DNA from: Mycolicibacterium doricum
Lineage (GTDB): Bacteria; Actinomycetota; Actinomycetes; Mycobacteriales; Mycobacteriaceae
NCBI RefSeq assembly: GCF_010728155.1
Contig: NZ_AP022605.1
Coordinates: 1,426,001-1,490,000 of the forward strand
Direction: 5' to 3'
DNA: 64,000 bases
Positions 9,050 through 22,321 of the stretch are shown here, piece after piece. Position 1 is the first letter of the stretch; every line of letters begins with the position of its first letter. The translations under genes and the position numbers were made by a program. The notes under the pieces were generated by a model. The model was not told the DNA's origin and searched no databases. It saw only the letters and a program-made list of their open reading frames with translations.

Positions 9050-10642
9050 ATGACGGCTCTCAATGACGAGGAGCGCGCAGCCATGATCCGCGACGCTGAG
9101 GAGGGCAAGAACCGGGCGGGCAAGAACCGGGCGGCGTCCGCGCCGGTCAACCCCGTGACCGCTCGTAGCGGTAGGACTCCCGCCTGGCTCCCGTCGCGGC
9201 GCTTCTTCGCCGCGGTGATCGCGATCGCCGGCATGCAGCTCATGGCCACGATGGACGGCACCATCGCCATCGTCGCGCTCCCCAAGATCCAAGATGCGCT
9301 CGATCTGTCCGACGCCGGCCGCAGCTGGGTGATCACGGCCTACGTGCTCACGTTCGGCGGACTGATGCTGCTTGGCGGCCGACTCGGCGACACGATCGGC
9401 CGCAAGCGGACGTTCATCGTCGGCGTCGCCCTGTTCACCATCGCCTCGCTGCTGTGTGGCATCGCGTGGAACGAGGCCACTCTGGTGGTCGCCCGCCTGC
9501 TGCAGGGCATCGGCGCAGCGATCGCCTCGCCGACCGCCCTGGCGCTGGTGGCGACGACCTTCCCGAAGGGCCCGGCACGCAACGCCGCCACGGCGGTGTT
9601 CGCGGCGATGACCGGCGTCGGTTCGGTCATGGGACTCGTCGTCGGCGGCGCGCTGACCGAGCTCTCGTGGCGGTGGGCGTTCATGGTGAACGTCCCGATC
9701 GGTCTGTTGATCCTCTACCTGGCGCACACCTCGCTCCGTGAGACGCACAGGGAGCGCATGAAGCTCGACGCGTCGGGGGCCATTCTCGCCACGCTCGGCT
9801 GTACCGCCGCGGTGTTCGGCTTCTCTATGGGGCCCGAGAAGGGCTGGGCGTCACCGATCACCGTCGGCTCGATCGTGGCCGCGGGCGTCTTCCTCATCGC
9901 ATTCGTCCTGGTCGAACGCACCGCGGAGAACCCCGTGGTGCCGTTCTCGCTGTTCCGCGACCGCAACCGCGTCGCCACCTTCGGGGCGGTCTTCCTCGCG
10001 GGCGGGGTGATGTTCACGTTGTCGGTGCTCATCGGGCTCTACGTACAGGACATCCTGGGCTACAGCCCGCTGCGTGCCGGTATCGGATTCATCCCGTTCG
10101 CCATCGCGATGGGCATCGGCCTGGCGCTGTCGTCGCAGTTGGTGTCAGTGTTGCCGCCACGGGTCCTGGTCATCTCCGGCGGCGTGCTGGTCCTCGGCGC
10201 CATGCTGTACGGCTCGACACTCAACGCGGGTATCCCGTACTTCCCGAACCTGGTGCTCCCGCTGGTAGTGGGCGGCATCGGCATCGGCATCATTTTCGTC
10301 GCGCTGATGCTCTCGGCCATCGCCGGCGTCGGCTTCGACCAGATCGGTCCGGTCTCGGCGATCACGCTGGTGATGCAGAACCTGGGTGGACCGGTGGTGC
10401 TGGCCATCATCCAGGCCGTGATCACCTCACGTACGCTGTACCTCGGTGGCACCACCGGCCCGGTGAAGAACATGGACTCCACACAGTTGACCGCGCTCGA
10501 CGCCGGCTACACCTACGGGTTGCTGTGGGTGGCCGCCGTGGCGGTCCTCGTCGGCGGTGCAGCGCTGCTGATCGGCTACACCTCCCAGCAGGTGGCGCAC
10601 GCCCAGGAAGTCAAAGACGCGATCGACGCCGGCGAGTTGTGA
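9050..10642 (+). CDS. efpA: MFS multidrug exporter EfpA (DHA2, 14-TM type)
   Basis: 530-residue inner-membrane drug/proton (or lipid) transporter of the QacA-like DHA2 family. After a basic cytosolic tail, hydrophobic segments begin near residue 55 (FFAAVIAIAGMQL). Motif A appears as GGRLGDTIGRKR in loop 2-3 and motif C-type glycines in TM5. M. tuberculosis EfpA is essential and drug-associated. The tail holds an in-frame 15-bp duplication (GKNRA twice, 9107-9136 approx.). ATG at 9050 has AAGG 9 nt upstream. It starts 32 bp after cysG, with its own possible promoter TACTGT in that gap. Confidence 0.93.
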   Translation: MTALNDEERAAMIRDAEEGKNRAGKNRAASAPVNPVTARSGRTPAWLPSRRFFAAVIAIAGMQLMATMDGTIAIVALPKIQDALDLSDAGRSWVITAYVLTFGGLMLLGGRLGDTIGRKRTFIVGVALFTIASLLCGIAWNEATLVVARLLQGIGAAIASPTALALVATTFPKGPARNAATAVFAAMTGVGSVMGLVVGGALTELSWRWAFMVNVPIGLLILYLAHTSLRETHRERMKLDASGAILATLGCTAAVFGFSMGPEKGWASPITVGSIVAAGVFLIAFVLVERTAENPVVPFSLFRDRNRVATFGAVFLAGGVMFTLSVLIGLYVQDILGYSPLRAGIGFIPFAIAMGIGLALSSQLVSVLPPRVLVISGGVLVLGAMLYGSTLNAGIPYFPNLVLPLVVGGIGIGIIFVALMLSAIAGVGFDQIGPVSAITLVMQNLGGPVVLAIIQAVITSRTLYLGGTTGPVKNMDSTQLTALDAGYTYGLLWVAAVAVLVGGAALLIGYTSQQVAHAQEVKDAIDAGEL

Positions 10643-10677
10643 GCTGGCCGACCACTGTCGGTGACCTGGCCGACGGC

Positions 10678-10683
10678 TAAGGT
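10678..10683 (+). promoter_or_regulatory. Candidate -10 element (TAAGGT) of proS
   Basis: TAAGGT ends 8 nt before the GTG of proS, the position expected if transcription starts at or next to the start codon (leaderless mRNA). No -35 was convincing. No Shine-Dalgarno is visible in front of that GTG. Confidence 0.4.
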
Positions 10684-10691
10684 GGTCGGCT

Positions 10692-12446
10692 GTGATCACC
10701 CGCATGTCCGAGCTGTTCCTGCGTACCCTGCGCGACGATCCCGCCGACGCGGAGGTGCCCAGCCACAAGCTCCTCATCCGGGCCGGCTACGTTCGCCCCG
10801 TCGGCCCCGGCCTCTACACCTGGCTGCCCCTCGGGCTGCGTGTGTACCGAAAGATCGAGCAGATAGTCCGCGACGAGATGACGGCGATCGGCGGCCAGGA
10901 GATCCTGTTCCCCGCGCTGCTGCCGCGGGCACCGTACGAGACGACCAACCGGTGGACGGAGTACGGGGACACCCTGTTCCGGCTCAAGGACCGCCGCGAC
11001 AACGACTACCTGCTGGGGCCCACCCACGAGGAGCTGTTCACGCTCACGGTGAAGGGCGAGTACAGCTCCTACAAGGACTTCCCGCTGATCCTGTTCCAGA
11101 TTCAGACCAAATACCGTGACGAGGCCCGCCCGCGCGCCGGCATCCTGCGCGGCCGGGAGTTCGTCATGAAGGACTCGTACTCGTTCGACGTCGACGACGA
11201 CGGTCTCAAGACCGCCTACCACCTGCACCGGGAGGCGTATCAGCGGATCTTCGCCCGCCTCGGCCTGCGGTACGTGATCGTCGCCGCGGTGTCAGGTGCC
11301 ATGGGGGGCAGCGCATCCGAGGAGTTCCTGGCCGAGAGCGAGGTCGGTGAGGACACGTTCGTGCGTTGCCTGGAATCCGGCTACGCCGCCAACGTCGAGG
11401 CGGTGCTGACCCGGGTGCCCGAGGCGCTGCCCATCGAGGGACAGCCGGCGGCGGTCGTCTACGAGACCCCGGACGCTCCGACGATTGCGACGCTCGTCGA
11501 CTGGGCCAACAGCGCCGACCTGCCCAGCTTCGCCGGCCGCGCGGTGACCGCCGCGGATACCCTGAAGAACGTCCTGCTCAAGGTCCGTGAACCGGGCGGG
11601 GAGTGGGAGCTGCTGGCCGTCGGGGTGCCGGGTGACCGTGAGGTCGACGACAAGCGGCTCGGTGCGGCGCTGGAACCGGCGGAGTACGCGCTGCTCGACG
11701 ACTCCGACTTCGCCAAGCACCCGTTCCTGGTCAAGGGTTATGTGGGTCCAAAGGCGTTGCTCGACAACGGTGTTCGCTACCTCGTCGACCCGCGGATCGT
11801 GGACGGCACGGCGTGGATCACCGGTGCGGACGCCCCCGGCAAGCATGTCGTCGGACTCGTCGCTGGCCGCGACTTCCAGGCGGACGGGACGATCGAGGCC
11901 GCCGAGGTGCGCGACGGTGATCCGTCACCGGACGGGGCGGGGCCGCTGGTCAGTGCGCGCGGTATCGAGATCGGCCACATCTTCCAGCTGGGCCACAAGT
12001 ACACCGAGGCGTTCAATGCCGACGTCCTCGGCGAGGACGGCAAACCGGTCCGGTTGACCATGGGGTCCTATGGCATCGGGGTGTCGCGGCTGGTGGCCGT
12101 GATCGCCGAACAGCAGCACGACGAGCTGGGGCTGCGGTGGCCTCCCGCGGTGTCCCCGTTCGACGTCCACGTGGTGATTGCCAACAAGGACGACGCGGCC
12201 CGCACCGGCGCCACCGAACTGGCCGGCGAGCTGGACCGGCTGGGACTCGAGGTGCTGCTCGATGACCGCAGATCCTCCCCGGGGGTCAAGTTCAAGGATG
12301 CCGAACTGCTCGGCCTGCCGTGGATCGTCGTGGTGGGCCGCGGCTGGGGCGACGGTGTCGTCGAGCTGCGCGACCGGTTCAGCGGCGAGAAGCGGGAGAT
12401 CGGCGCCGACGACGCGGCGATGGAGATCCTCGCCGCCGTGCGGTAA
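10692..12446 (+). CDS. proS: Prolyl-tRNA synthetase (bacterial type with editing insert)
   Basis: Class II aminoacyl-tRNA synthetase charging tRNA-Pro, 584 residues. Motif 2 region ([20 protein letters not shown]) near 140-160 and motif 3 ([12 protein letters not shown]) near 455 are clear; between them, about 220-400, lies the YbaK-like editing domain that clears misacylated Ala-tRNA. The C-terminal anticodon-binding domain ends the protein. GTG at 10692 gives the conserved opening [15 protein letters not shown] at 10704 is the alternative. Convergent with the DUF4439 gene 17 bp away. Confidence 0.96.
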   Translation: MITRMSELFLRTLRDDPADAEVPSHKLLIRAGYVRPVGPGLYTWLPLGLRVYRKIEQIVRDEMTAIGGQEILFPALLPRAPYETTNRWTEYGDTLFRLKDRRDNDYLLGPTHEELFTLTVKGEYSSYKDFPLILFQIQTKYRDEARPRAGILRGREFVMKDSYSFDVDDDGLKTAYHLHREAYQRIFARLGLRYVIVAAVSGAMGGSASEEFLAESEVGEDTFVRCLESGYAANVEAVLTRVPEALPIEGQPAAVVYETPDAPTIATLVDWANSADLPSFAGRAVTAADTLKNVLLKVREPGGEWELLAVGVPGDREVDDKRLGAALEPAEYALLDDSDFAKHPFLVKGYVGPKALLDNGVRYLVDPRIVDGTAWITGADAPGKHVVGLVAGRDFQADGTIEAAEVRDGDPSPDGAGPLVSARGIEIGHIFQLGHKYTEAFNADVLGEDGKPVRLTMGSYGIGVSRLVAVIAEQQHDELGLRWPPAVSPFDVHVVIANKDDAARTGATELAGELDRLGLEVLLDDRRSSPGVKFKDAELLGLPWIVVVGRGWGDGVVELRDRFSGEKREIGADDAAMEILAAVR

Positions 12447-12463
12447 CGCGTATCGACGTAGCG

Positions 12464-12991
12464 CTACTCGTTGCCGCCGGGGAAGGCGACGGTGACCGGA
12501 TCGGTGCCGACGATCTGCGTCCACCGCGCCGCCGCGACCGCCGACTCCGTCAGGGCCCTGAGTCCGAAGGCCCGGCCCTCGGTTCCGGTGGCCTGTTCGA
12601 CGACTGCCCGCCACGCCGCGGCGCCGTCCTTTTCCATCCGGACGGCGAGCTTGGCGGCGTCCCGGGGATCGTCGACCCGCATCGGCACCTGGTAGCCGGC
12701 CGCCGGCAGCGGGGGCTCCACCTCGCCCTTCTCCACCTCGCCCTTCTCCACCTCCCCCTTCTCCACCTCCCCCTTCTCCAACAGTGCGATCGCGGCCTCC
12801 CGGCGTTCCCGATGCTCGGCGAACGACGCCGACACCAGCCAGTTCACGTCGGGCGGGGAATGCGCCGACACCAGGCCGTATCCGTAGATCGTGGCGTGTT
12901 CGGTGGCGATCGCGTCATACAGCGCGCCGTCCGCGCTGTCCGCGGGGCGGGACGGCATATCGAGGTCCGGGGTCGGTTCGACAGAGGTCAC
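12464..12991 (-). CDS. DUF4439 ferritin-like-domain protein
   Basis: 175-residue protein matching the mycobacterial Rv2844/DUF4439 type. It is predicted helical with ferritin-like character (AIATEHATIYGYGL near residues 28-41, a second helix pair after residue 100), but no complete diiron ligand set was confirmed. The middle has four in-frame copies of the pentapeptide EKGEV encoded by a 15-bp tandem repeat, unlikely to be part of a fold. GTG at 12991 overlaps the stop of the upstream lipoprotein gene by 4 bp, so the two are coupled. Function unknown. Confidence 0.75.
   Translation of the reverse strand: MTSVEPTPDLDMPSRPADSADGALYDAIATEHATIYGYGLVSAHSPPDVNWLVSASFAEHRERREAAIALLEKGEVEKGEVEKGEVEKGEVEPPLPAAGYQVPMRVDDPRDAAKLAVRMEKDGAAAWRAVVEQATGTEGRAFGLRALTESAVAAARWTQIVGTDPVTVAFPGGNE
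12716..12775 (-). repeat. 15-bp tandem repeat, 4 copies, inside the DUF4439 gene
   Basis: Unit CTCCACCTCGCCCTT occurs four times without gaps; copies 3 and 4 share one substitution (CTCCACCTCCCCCTT). In the gene it encodes EKGEV repeated in frame. The pair-wise identical copies suggest stepwise duplication; copy number may vary between strains. Confidence 0.9.
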
Positions 12992-13500
12992 GGCGTGTCC
13001 CTCGGTGGTGGCGCCAGCGCGACCTGCCACGCCGCGGTACAGGCCGCGGCGATCGACCCCAGCAGACCGGCGCGGTAGCCCGACATCTGCGCAGCGAGCC
13101 CGGTGGCGCTCTCGGCGGACTGGCGCAGGGCGCCGACGACATCGCGAACCGTCGGTGGTCTGGCCGGTTCCGCCGTGCTGATCGACGGGGTGCTGGTCGG
13201 GGCTTCGGTGCCGACTAGACGGACGAGCTCGTCGGCGAGCGCACGGGCGTGCGCGTCGCGTTCGGCGGCCACCGCAGTCAGTGCCTGTTTCAACGGCGGG
13301 CGCGCGGTTTCGGCGGCGTCGGTGGCCAGCCGGCTGTCGGCTCGCGCCCGGTCGAGCTGGGCGGCCAGCTCGTCGACCTCCGGTGGCGGCGGTGCGGACC
13401 CGCACGCAGCGGCGGACACGCCCAGCACCGCCAGCACCGCGGTGCCGGCCAGCAGACCTCGCCTGCTGATTCTGTCGGGGGTGCTCGGCACGGGAAACAT
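12988..13500 (-). CDS. Tat-type lipoprotein with coiled-coil region (Rv2843-like)
   Basis: 170 residues. The N-terminus has a twin-arginine motif SRRGLLAG, a hydrophobic stretch and a lipobox SAAC, indicating Tat export and lipidation at the cysteine near residue 33. The mature part is Ala/Glu/Arg-rich and helical, with a heptad-like stretch (VDELAAQLDRARADSRLA). ATG at 13500 was selected because it places the signal at the very N-terminus; the frame stays open upstream to 13617. It is the first gene of a two-gene unit with the DUF4439 protein. Extracytoplasmic function unknown. Confidence 0.75.
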   Translation of the reverse strand: MFPVPSTPDRISRRGLLAGTAVLAVLGVSAAACGSAPPPPEVDELAAQLDRARADSRLATDAAETARPPLKQALTAVAAERDAHARALADELVRLVGTEAPTSTPSISTAEPARPPTVRDVVGALRQSAESATGLAAQMSGYRAGLLGSIAAACTAAWQVALAPPPRDTP

Positions 13501-13669
13501 CCTGCCATTGCCGGCACAGCCGTCCGCTGCGCGAGACCGAGCGCGTCGGGTGCTGGTGCGTTCGCTGTGTGCCCCGGCGCGCCTGGCGTATCGTGAATAG
13601 TCGATTCCGGCGGCCACCGTGGCCCGACCGCCGGCATGCGTTCAGACAACTCAAGATGAGGAGCTCGTC

Positions 13670-14233
13670 GTGGCACCGGAGCCGAAGTTGCGGCCGGCGG
13701 GGTTGCCGTCGCAGGAGCAGGTGATGGAGCTACTCGACGGCGAGTTCGCCCGCGCCGGATATGAAATCGAGAACGTCGTCATCGACGGCGGGGCACGCCC
13801 GCCGCACATCACCGTCGTCGTCGACGGCGACCGCCCGCTCGACCTGGACACCATCGCGACCCTGTCGCGCTCGGCGTCCGAACAACTCGACCGGATCGAC
13901 GAGTCGGTCGGCGCTGCCAGCTACGTCCTGGAGGTCAGCTCACCAGGGGTGGACCGGCCGCTGACCACCGAGAAGCACTTCCGGCGGGCCCGTGGACGCA
14001 AAGTTGAACTGACCCTGTCCGACGGTTCGCAGCTGACCGGTCGGGTGGGTGCGCTGACCGACGGCGGCAGGTCGGTGTCGCTGGTGGTCCGCGAAGGAGC
14101 CCGCGCCAAGTTCTCCGTGTGCGAGTTGCCGTTGGAGGCAATCCTCAGAGCCGTTGTCCAGGTGGAATTCGCACCGCCCGGCCAGCGTGAGCTGGAGTTG
14201 ACCGGCCAATCGGGAGAGGAGGCCGGCGCATGA
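13670..14233 (+). CDS. rimP: Ribosome maturation factor RimP
   Basis: 187-residue 30S assembly factor needed for maturation of the S12/h44 region. The N-terminal alpha/beta domain contains [19 protein letters not shown] near residue 90, the RimP signature; a C-terminal Sm-like barrel follows. GTG at 13670 is preceded by GAGGAG with a 6-nt spacing. Its stop overlaps the nusA ATG by 4 bp, giving the conserved rimP-nusA-ylxR-infB order. Confidence 0.95.
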   Translation: MAPEPKLRPAGLPSQEQVMELLDGEFARAGYEIENVVIDGGARPPHITVVVDGDRPLDLDTIATLSRSASEQLDRIDESVGAASYVLEVSSPGVDRPLTTEKHFRRARGRKVELTLSDGSQLTGRVGALTDGGRSVSLVVREGARAKFSVCELPLEAILRAVVQVEFAPPGQRELELTGQSGEEAGA

Positions 14234-15285
14234 ACATCGACATGGCGGCCCTGCATGCCATCGAGGCCGACAAGGGTATTTCGGTCGACGTCGTCGTCGA
14301 GACGATCAAGTCGGCGCTGCTGACCGCATACCGTCACACCGAAGGTCACCAGTCGGATGCGCGCATCGACATCGACCGCAAGAGCGGTGCGGTGAAGGTG
14401 ATGGCGCGCGAGACCGACGCCGACGGCAACCTCATCCAGGAATGGGACGACACCCCTGAGGGCTTCGGCCGGATCGCGGCCACCACCGCGCGCCAGGTCA
14501 TCCTGCAGCGTCTGCGAGACGCGGAGAACGAGAAGAACTACGGCGAGTTCTCCGCCCGCGAGGGGGACATCGTCGCGGGAGTCATCCAGCGTGACGCGCG
14601 CGCGAACGCCCGCGGTCTGGTCGTGGTGCGGATGGGCAGCGAGATCAAGGGCAACGAGGGCGTCATCCCGTCCGCCGAGCAGGTGCCCGGTGAACGCTAC
14701 GAGCACGGCGACCGGCTGCGCTGCTACGTCGTCGGCGTGGCCCGCGGCGCCCGGGAACCTCTGATCACCCTGTCGCGTACGCACCCGAACCTGGTGCGGA
14801 AACTGTTCAGCCTCGAGGTCCCCGAGATCAACGAGGGTTCGGTCGACATCGTCGCGGTGGCTCGCGAGGCCGGGCACCGGTCGAAGATCGCGGTGGCCTC
14901 GCGCGTTCCCGGCCTGAACGCCAAGGGCGCCTGCATCGGGCCGATGGGCCAGCGGGTCCGCAACGTGATGAGCGAACTGTCCGGCGAGAAGATCGACATC
15001 ATCGACTACGACGAGGACCCGGCCCGGTTCGTCGCCAACGCGCTGTCGCCGGCCAAGGTGCTCTCGGTCGGTGTCATCGACGAACAGACCCGCGCCGCGC
15101 GGGTCGTGGTGCCCGACTTCCAGTTGTCGCTGGCGATCGGCAAGGAAGGGCAGAACGCCCGGCTGGCCGCCCGGCTGACCGGGTGGCGGATCGACATCCG
15201 CAGCGACGCGGCACCGCCCGATCAGCACCGGCCCAATTTCGACGCACCACAATCGGCGGTACGTGACAGAATCGGCGGCACGTGA
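14230..15285 (+). CDS. nusA: Transcription termination/antitermination factor NusA
   Basis: RNA polymerase-associated elongation factor, 351 residues: N-terminal RNAP-binding domain (1-110), S1 domain with [14 protein letters not shown] near 110-180, and two KH domains ([12 protein letters not shown] near 238; [17 protein letters not shown] near 303). Like other mycobacterial NusA it lacks the C-terminal acidic repeats. The last codons (VRDRIGGT-stop) are encoded by the first degenerate units of the tandem array that continues into the spacer, so the extreme C-terminus is shaped by that repeat. Confidence 0.96.
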   Translation: MNIDMAALHAIEADKGISVDVVVETIKSALLTAYRHTEGHQSDARIDIDRKSGAVKVMARETDADGNLIQEWDDTPEGFGRIAATTARQVILQRLRDAENEKNYGEFSAREGDIVAGVIQRDARANARGLVVVRMGSEIKGNEGVIPSAEQVPGERYEHGDRLRCYVVGVARGAREPLITLSRTHPNLVRKLFSLEVPEINEGSVDIVAVAREAGHRSKIAVASRVPGLNAKGACIGPMGQRVRNVMSELSGEKIDIIDYDEDPARFVANALSPAKVLSVGVIDEQTRAARVVVPDFQLSLAIGKEGQNARLAARLTGWRIDIRSDAAPPDQHRPNFDAPQSAVRDRIGGT

Positions 15286-15295
15286 CAGGTAGGCG

Positions 15296-15412
15296 GTACG
15301 TGACAGGTAGTACGTGACAGGTAGTACGTGACAGGTAGTACGTGACAGGTAGTACGTGACAGGTAGTACGTGACAGGTAGTACGTGACAGGTAGTACGTG
15401 ACAGGTAGTACG
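15296..15412 (+). repeat. Perfect 14-bp tandem array (8 copies plus 5 bp) between nusA and ylxR
   Basis: The unit GTACGTGACAGGTA is repeated exactly eight times from 15296 to 15407, followed by GTACG. Upstream, 15256-15295 contains degenerate related units of about 16-18 bp (GGCGGTACGTGACAG, GGCGGCACGTGACAG) that run into the end of nusA. There are no unique spacers, so it is a minisatellite (VNTR/MIRU-like), not CRISPR. It fills most of the 170-bp nusA-ylxR gap inside an otherwise compact operon. Confidence 0.95.
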
Positions 15413-15444
15413 ACGGCCGTTTCGGTTCCCGGGGACCGGGGCGC

Positions 15445-15450
15445 TAGACT
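15445..15450 (+). promoter_or_regulatory. Candidate -10 element (TAGACT) of ylxR
   Basis: TAGACT lies 5 nt before the ylxR GTG, consistent with a leaderless start downstream of the tandem array. If real, ylxR-infB would have a promoter independent of rimP-nusA. No clear -35. Confidence 0.45.
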
Positions 15451-15455
15451 CAACC

Positions 15456-15827
15456 GTGAGCCAGCGCGAGATTCCGGTATCGCCGCATGGAAGTACGGCA
15501 GCTCCCTCGGGGCCCGTGCGGACATGTGTGGGATGCCGGAGACGAGAGTTGGCCGCCGAACTGCTTCGAGTGGCCGCTGTGGTCGACGAGAACGGTGAAT
15601 TCGCCGTGACCGTGGACACAACGGGTAATCTGCCCGGGCGGGGTGCTTGGTTGCATCCCGACGCGCAGTGTCTACACGTGGCGATCCGGCGGCGAGCGTT
15701 CGTCCGAGCGCTGCGAATCACCGGTTCACCGGACCTATCCGCGGTGATCGAGCACGTCGAGAGTGTTTCGGCGGGTTCGCCTCACCCGGCAAGAGAACAG
15801 GTAGCGAAGAACATGAGTACACCGTGA
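15456..15827 (+). CDS. ylxR: YlxR-family RNA-binding protein (DUF448)
   Basis: 123-residue small basic protein between nusA and infB. The family signature RTCVGCRRR near residue 22 and the GRGAWLHPDAQCL segment near 62 are present; YlxR has been linked to the RNase P RNA/protein and RNA binding. The first ~20 residues are non-conserved; a later start is possible but no better codon or ribosome site was seen. A -10-like TAGACT lies immediately upstream. Confidence 0.88.
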   Translation: MSQREIPVSPHGSTAAPSGPVRTCVGCRRRELAAELLRVAAVVDENGEFAVTVDTTGNLPGRGAWLHPDAQCLHVAIRRRAFVRALRITGSPDLSAVIEHVESVSAGSPHPAREQVAKNMSTP

Positions 15828-15905
15828 AGTCCCGATGACCATGCGTCATAGCTAAACCGAGGCGCGGCGCCTACCACCGCTGTCGCCTCTAGAGATGGAG
15901 ATGTA

Positions 15906-18707
15906 GTGGCAGGTAAGGCTCGCGTACACGAGTTGGCAAAGGAACTCGGTGTCACCAGCAAAGAATTGCTCACAACGCTCAAAGAGCAGGGTGAGTTCGT
16001 CAAGTCAGCCTCGTCGACCGTCGAGGCACCCGTAGCGCGCCGGTTGCGCGAAAAGTTCGGCGCCGGTAAATCCGCGCCGCCCAGGAATTCGGGCAACGGT
16101 GCCTCGGCCGCACCGGCGCCCACCCCCGCGACACCGGCTGCCGCTGCAGCACCGACGCCGACAGCCCCTAACCCGGCAGCCCCTAACCCGACAGCGCCCA
16201 CTCCGGCGCCGCCCACTCCGGCGCCGCCCACTCCGGCCAGGCCTGCGGCTCCCAAGCCCGCGGCACCTGCGCCCGTCCCACAACCGGCCGCCCCGGCCCA
16301 GCCCACGGCCTCCGCACCGGCTCAGCCCGCGGCTTCCGCACCAGCATCTGCTCCGTCGCGAACGGGACCGACACCAGGTCCGCGACCCGGCCCTGCGCCC
16401 AAGCCCGCACCGCGCACCCCGCGCGTCGGCAACAACCCGTTCTCCACGCAACAGCCCGTGGACCGGCCGATTCCTCGGCCGCAGCCGCGTCCCGGAGCCC
16501 CCCGGCCCGGCACACCGCGTCCCGGGATGTCGCCCAACAACATGCCGCCGCGTCCCGCTGGCCCCCGTCCGGGTGCTCCTGCAGGACGTCCCGGCGGGCC
16601 CCGCCCCGGTCCCGGTGGCCGTGGGCCCGGTGCCGGCGGTGGTCGCCCCGGTGGTCCCGGCGGCGGCGGTGGCGGTGGCAACTACCGCGGCGGCGGTGGC
16701 GCCGGCGGTGGCGTCGGCGCAGGGGGTGCGGCTGCTGGAGGTTTCAGAGGCCGTCCCGGCGGCGGCGGCCGGCCCGGGCAGCGCGGAGGTGCTGCGGGGG
16801 CGTTCGGCCGGCCCGGCGGCGCCCCGAAGCGGGGGCGCAAGTCGAAGCGGGCGAAACGCGCCGAGTACGAGAACATGCAGGCGCCGGTCGTCGGTGGCGT
16901 GCGGTTGCCGCACGGCAACGGCGAGACCATCCGGTTGGCCCGCGGCGCGTCGCTGTCCGACTTCGCCGATAAGATCAACGCCAACCCGGCCTCTCTGGTG
17001 CAGGCGCTGTTCAACCTCGGTGAGATGGTCACCGCGACTCAGTCGGTGAACGACGAGACCCTCGAGCTGCTCGGCAGCGAGATGAACTACGTCGTGCACG
17101 TCGTGTCGCCCGAGGACGAGGACCGCGAACTGCTCGAGTCGTTCGACCTCACCTACGGCGAGGACGAGGGCGGCGAAGAAGATCTGGAGATCCGTCCGCC
17201 GGTCGTCACCGTCATGGGCCACGTCGACCACGGCAAGACCCGACTGCTGGACACGATCCGGCAAGCCAACGTCCGCGAGGGCGAGGCCGGCGGCATCACC
17301 CAGCACATCGGTGCCTACCAGGTGCTCACCGAGCTCGAGGGCAACGAACGGCTCATCACCTTTATCGACACCCCTGGTCACGAGGCGTTCACCGCCATGC
17401 GTGCCCGTGGCGCCAAGGCCACCGACATCGCAATCCTCGTGGTCGCCGCCGACGACGGCGTCATGCCCCAGACGGTGGAGGCCATCAACCACGCGCAGGC
17501 CGCCGACGTGCCGATCGTGGTGGCGGTCAACAAGATCGACAAGGAGGGCGCCGACCCGGCCAAGATCCGCGGACAGCTCACCGAGTACGGCCTCATCCCG
17601 GAGGAGTACGGCGGCGACACCATGTTCGTCGACATCTCGGCCAAGCAGGGCACCAACATCGACGCGCTGCTCGAAGCGGTGCTGCTGACCGCCGACGCAT
17701 CGCTGGACCTACGGGCCAACCCCGACATGGAGGCCCAGGGTGTGGCGATCGAGGCGCACCTCGACCGTGGCCGCGGCCCCGTTGCGACCGTGCTCATCCA
17801 GCGCGGCACGCTGCGGGTCGGCGACTCGATCGTCGCGGGTGACGCCTACGGGCGTGTGCGCCGCATGGTCGACGAGCACGGCGACGACGTCGAGGCGGCC
17901 ATGCCGTCACGGCCGGTGCAGGTCATCGGCTTCACGTCGGTGCCCGGCGCGGGCGACAACCTCCTGGTCGTCGACGAGGACCGCATCGCCCGGCAGATCG
18001 CCGACCGGCGCAGCGCGCGCAAGCGCAACGCGTTGGCCGCCCGCAGCCGCAAGCGCATCAGCCTGGAGGACCTGGATTCGGCGCTGAAGGAAACCAGCCA
18101 GCTGAATCTGATCCTCAAGGGCGACAACGCCGGAACGGTCGAGGCGCTCGAGGAGTCCCTGCTGGGCATCGATGTCGACGACGAGGTGGAACTGCGTGTC
18201 ATCGACCGCGGTGTGGGCGGTGTCACCGAAACCAACGTCAACCTGGCGTCGGCCTCGGACGCGATCATCATCGGGTTCAATGTCCGTGCCGAGGGCAAGG
18301 CCACCGAGCTGGCCAACCGCGAGGGCGTTGAGATCCGGTACTACTCGGTGATCTACCAGGCCATCGACGAGATCGAGAGCGCGCTCAAGGGCATGCTCAA
18401 GCCGATCTACGAGGAGCGCGAGCTCGGCCGCGCCGAGATCCGGGCGATCTTCCGGTCGTCGAAGGTCGGCAACATCGCCGGTTGCCTGGTCCAGTCGGGC
18501 ATCATGCGGCGTAACGCCAAGGCCCGCCTGCTGCGCGACAACGTCGTGGTGGCCGAGAACCTCACCGTCTCCTCGCTGCGGCGGGAGAAGGAGGACGTCA
18601 CCGAGGTGCGCGACGGGTATGAATGCGGTCTGACGCTGACCTACTCGGACATCAAAGAGGGCGACGTCGTCGAGACGTACGAACTGGTGGAGAAGGCGAG
18701 GACATAA
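15906..18707 (+). CDS. infB: Translation initiation factor IF-2
   Basis: GTPase that delivers fMet-tRNA to the 30S subunit; 933 residues. An IF2_N motif ([19 protein letters not shown]) starts the protein. A long Pro/Ala-rich then Gly/Arg-rich low-complexity linker spans about 55-310, typical for actinobacteria. The G domain begins with G1 GHVDHGKT (438-445), with DTPGHE and NKID downstream, followed by domains II-IV. GTG at 15906 has GGAG about 8 nt upstream. The repetitive linker DNA is a likely place for length variation between strains. Confidence 0.96.
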   Translation: MAGKARVHELAKELGVTSKELLTTLKEQGEFVKSASSTVEAPVARRLREKFGAGKSAPPRNSGNGASAAPAPTPATPAAAAAPTPTAPNPAAPNPTAPTPAPPTPAPPTPARPAAPKPAAPAPVPQPAAPAQPTASAPAQPAASAPASAPSRTGPTPGPRPGPAPKPAPRTPRVGNNPFSTQQPVDRPIPRPQPRPGAPRPGTPRPGMSPNNMPPRPAGPRPGAPAGRPGGPRPGPGGRGPGAGGGRPGGPGGGGGGGNYRGGGGAGGGVGAGGAAAGGFRGRPGGGGRPGQRGGAAGAFGRPGGAPKRGRKSKRAKRAEYENMQAPVVGGVRLPHGNGETIRLARGASLSDFADKINANPASLVQALFNLGEMVTATQSVNDETLELLGSEMNYVVHVVSPEDEDRELLESFDLTYGEDEGGEEDLEIRPPVVTVMGHVDHGKTRLLDTIRQANVREGEAGGITQHIGAYQVLTELEGNERLITFIDTPGHEAFTAMRARGAKATDIAILVVAADDGVMPQTVEAINHAQAADVPIVVAVNKIDKEGADPAKIRGQLTEYGLIPEEYGGDTMFVDISAKQGTNIDALLEAVLLTADASLDLRANPDMEAQGVAIEAHLDRGRGPVATVLIQRGTLRVGDSIVAGDAYGRVRRMVDEHGDDVEAAMPSRPVQVIGFTSVPGAGDNLLVVDEDRIARQIADRRSARKRNALAARSRKRISLEDLDSALKETSQLNLILKGDNAGTVEALEESLLGIDVDDEVELRVIDRGVGGVTETNVNLASASDAIIIGFNVRAEGKATELANREGVEIRYYSVIYQAIDEIESALKGMLKPIYEERELGRAEIRAIFRSSKVGNIAGCLVQSGIMRRNAKARLLRDNVVVAENLTVSSLRREKEDVTEVRDGYECGLTLTYSDIKEGDVVETYELVEKART

Positions 18708-18741
18708 CGCATGGCCGACGAGCGCTGGCACGAGGAGTGCT

Positions 18742-21548
<2,807 letters not shown>

Positions 21549-21560
<12 letters not shown>

Positions 21561-22172
21561 GGGCCGGAGGCCGCGGACGGTCCAGCTGGCTCGACGGCCG
21601 CGTCCGTGTCCGGTCACGCGCACCTCGGTCAGGCCGGCTGACCGGCACAGGGCGGCGAACGTCTCGGCCTGCTGCGCGGTCCAGCCGTGGCTGGCGAACC
21701 CCGTGGCGCCGGGCTGCACCTGACGCTCCACGACGAGCAGCTGCCCGCCAGGAGACAGCACGCGGTGTATCTCGGTCAGGGCCGCCTCGACGTCGGGCCA
21801 GTGGTGCACCGTGGCCAGCGCCCACACCACCGTCGCGGACGCATCGGGCACGGGCAGCGCCTCGGCCCCGCCCCGCATCCACGTCACCGCGGTGCGACGG
21901 CGGGTCACCGCCCGCGCCACCTTCAACATGGTTTCCGACGGGTCGACACCGGTCACCCGGGCGCCCCGGCGGGCCGCGACCCGGGCGGCGGTCCCGGGGC
22001 CACACCCGACGTCGACGACACGATCGTGGACCGACACCCCGGCGACGTCGGCGGCGAGGCGGGCGTTGCCGCGCCCGACGAGCAGGAACACGACGGCGAA
22101 CAAGACACCGGTGAGTCCGGCGAAGCCGGGCTGGCCGGCGTGGTGGTTCACTACGGTGACGGGTTCGTTCAT
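21549..22172 (-). CDS. Class I SAM-dependent methyltransferase
   Basis: 207 residues, Methyltransf_11 type. SAM motif I DVGCGPGTAAR is near residue 54, the acidic end of strand 2 is GVDPSETML, and motif-IV-like region is VVWALATVHHWPD. An N-terminal hydrophobic stretch (GLTGVLFAVVFLLVG, about 19-33) suggests membrane contact. Substrate unknown. Transcribed toward the MATE gene with a 12-bp overlap of the 3' ends. Confidence 0.82.
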
Positions 22173-22308
22173 GGGTTCCAGTTTGCCGGTTCAAGTCGGG
22201 TTGAAGTCAAATGGCCGGATGGAGGCGGATCCGATCGGCGAAGTCGCTGCCCGGCTGGCGATGACGGCCTCGGCGTTGCTCACGGTGCCAGACGCTGGAT
22301 TCGGCGCC

Positions 22309-22314
22309 TATCGT
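22309..22314 (+). promoter_or_regulatory. Candidate -10 element (TATCGT) of the DUF2277 gene
   Basis: TATCGT ends 7 nt before the ATG at 22322, the spacing typical of leaderless mycobacterial transcripts. It favours that ATG over an in-frame GTG at 22313, which lies inside the hexamer. Confidence 0.4.
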
Positions 22315-22321
22315 GGCTGTC

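Noticed and set aside
15256-15412. CRISPR-like regularly repeated array
   Set aside because: The 14-bp units are contiguous with no unique spacers, are too short for CRISPR repeats, and no cas genes are present.
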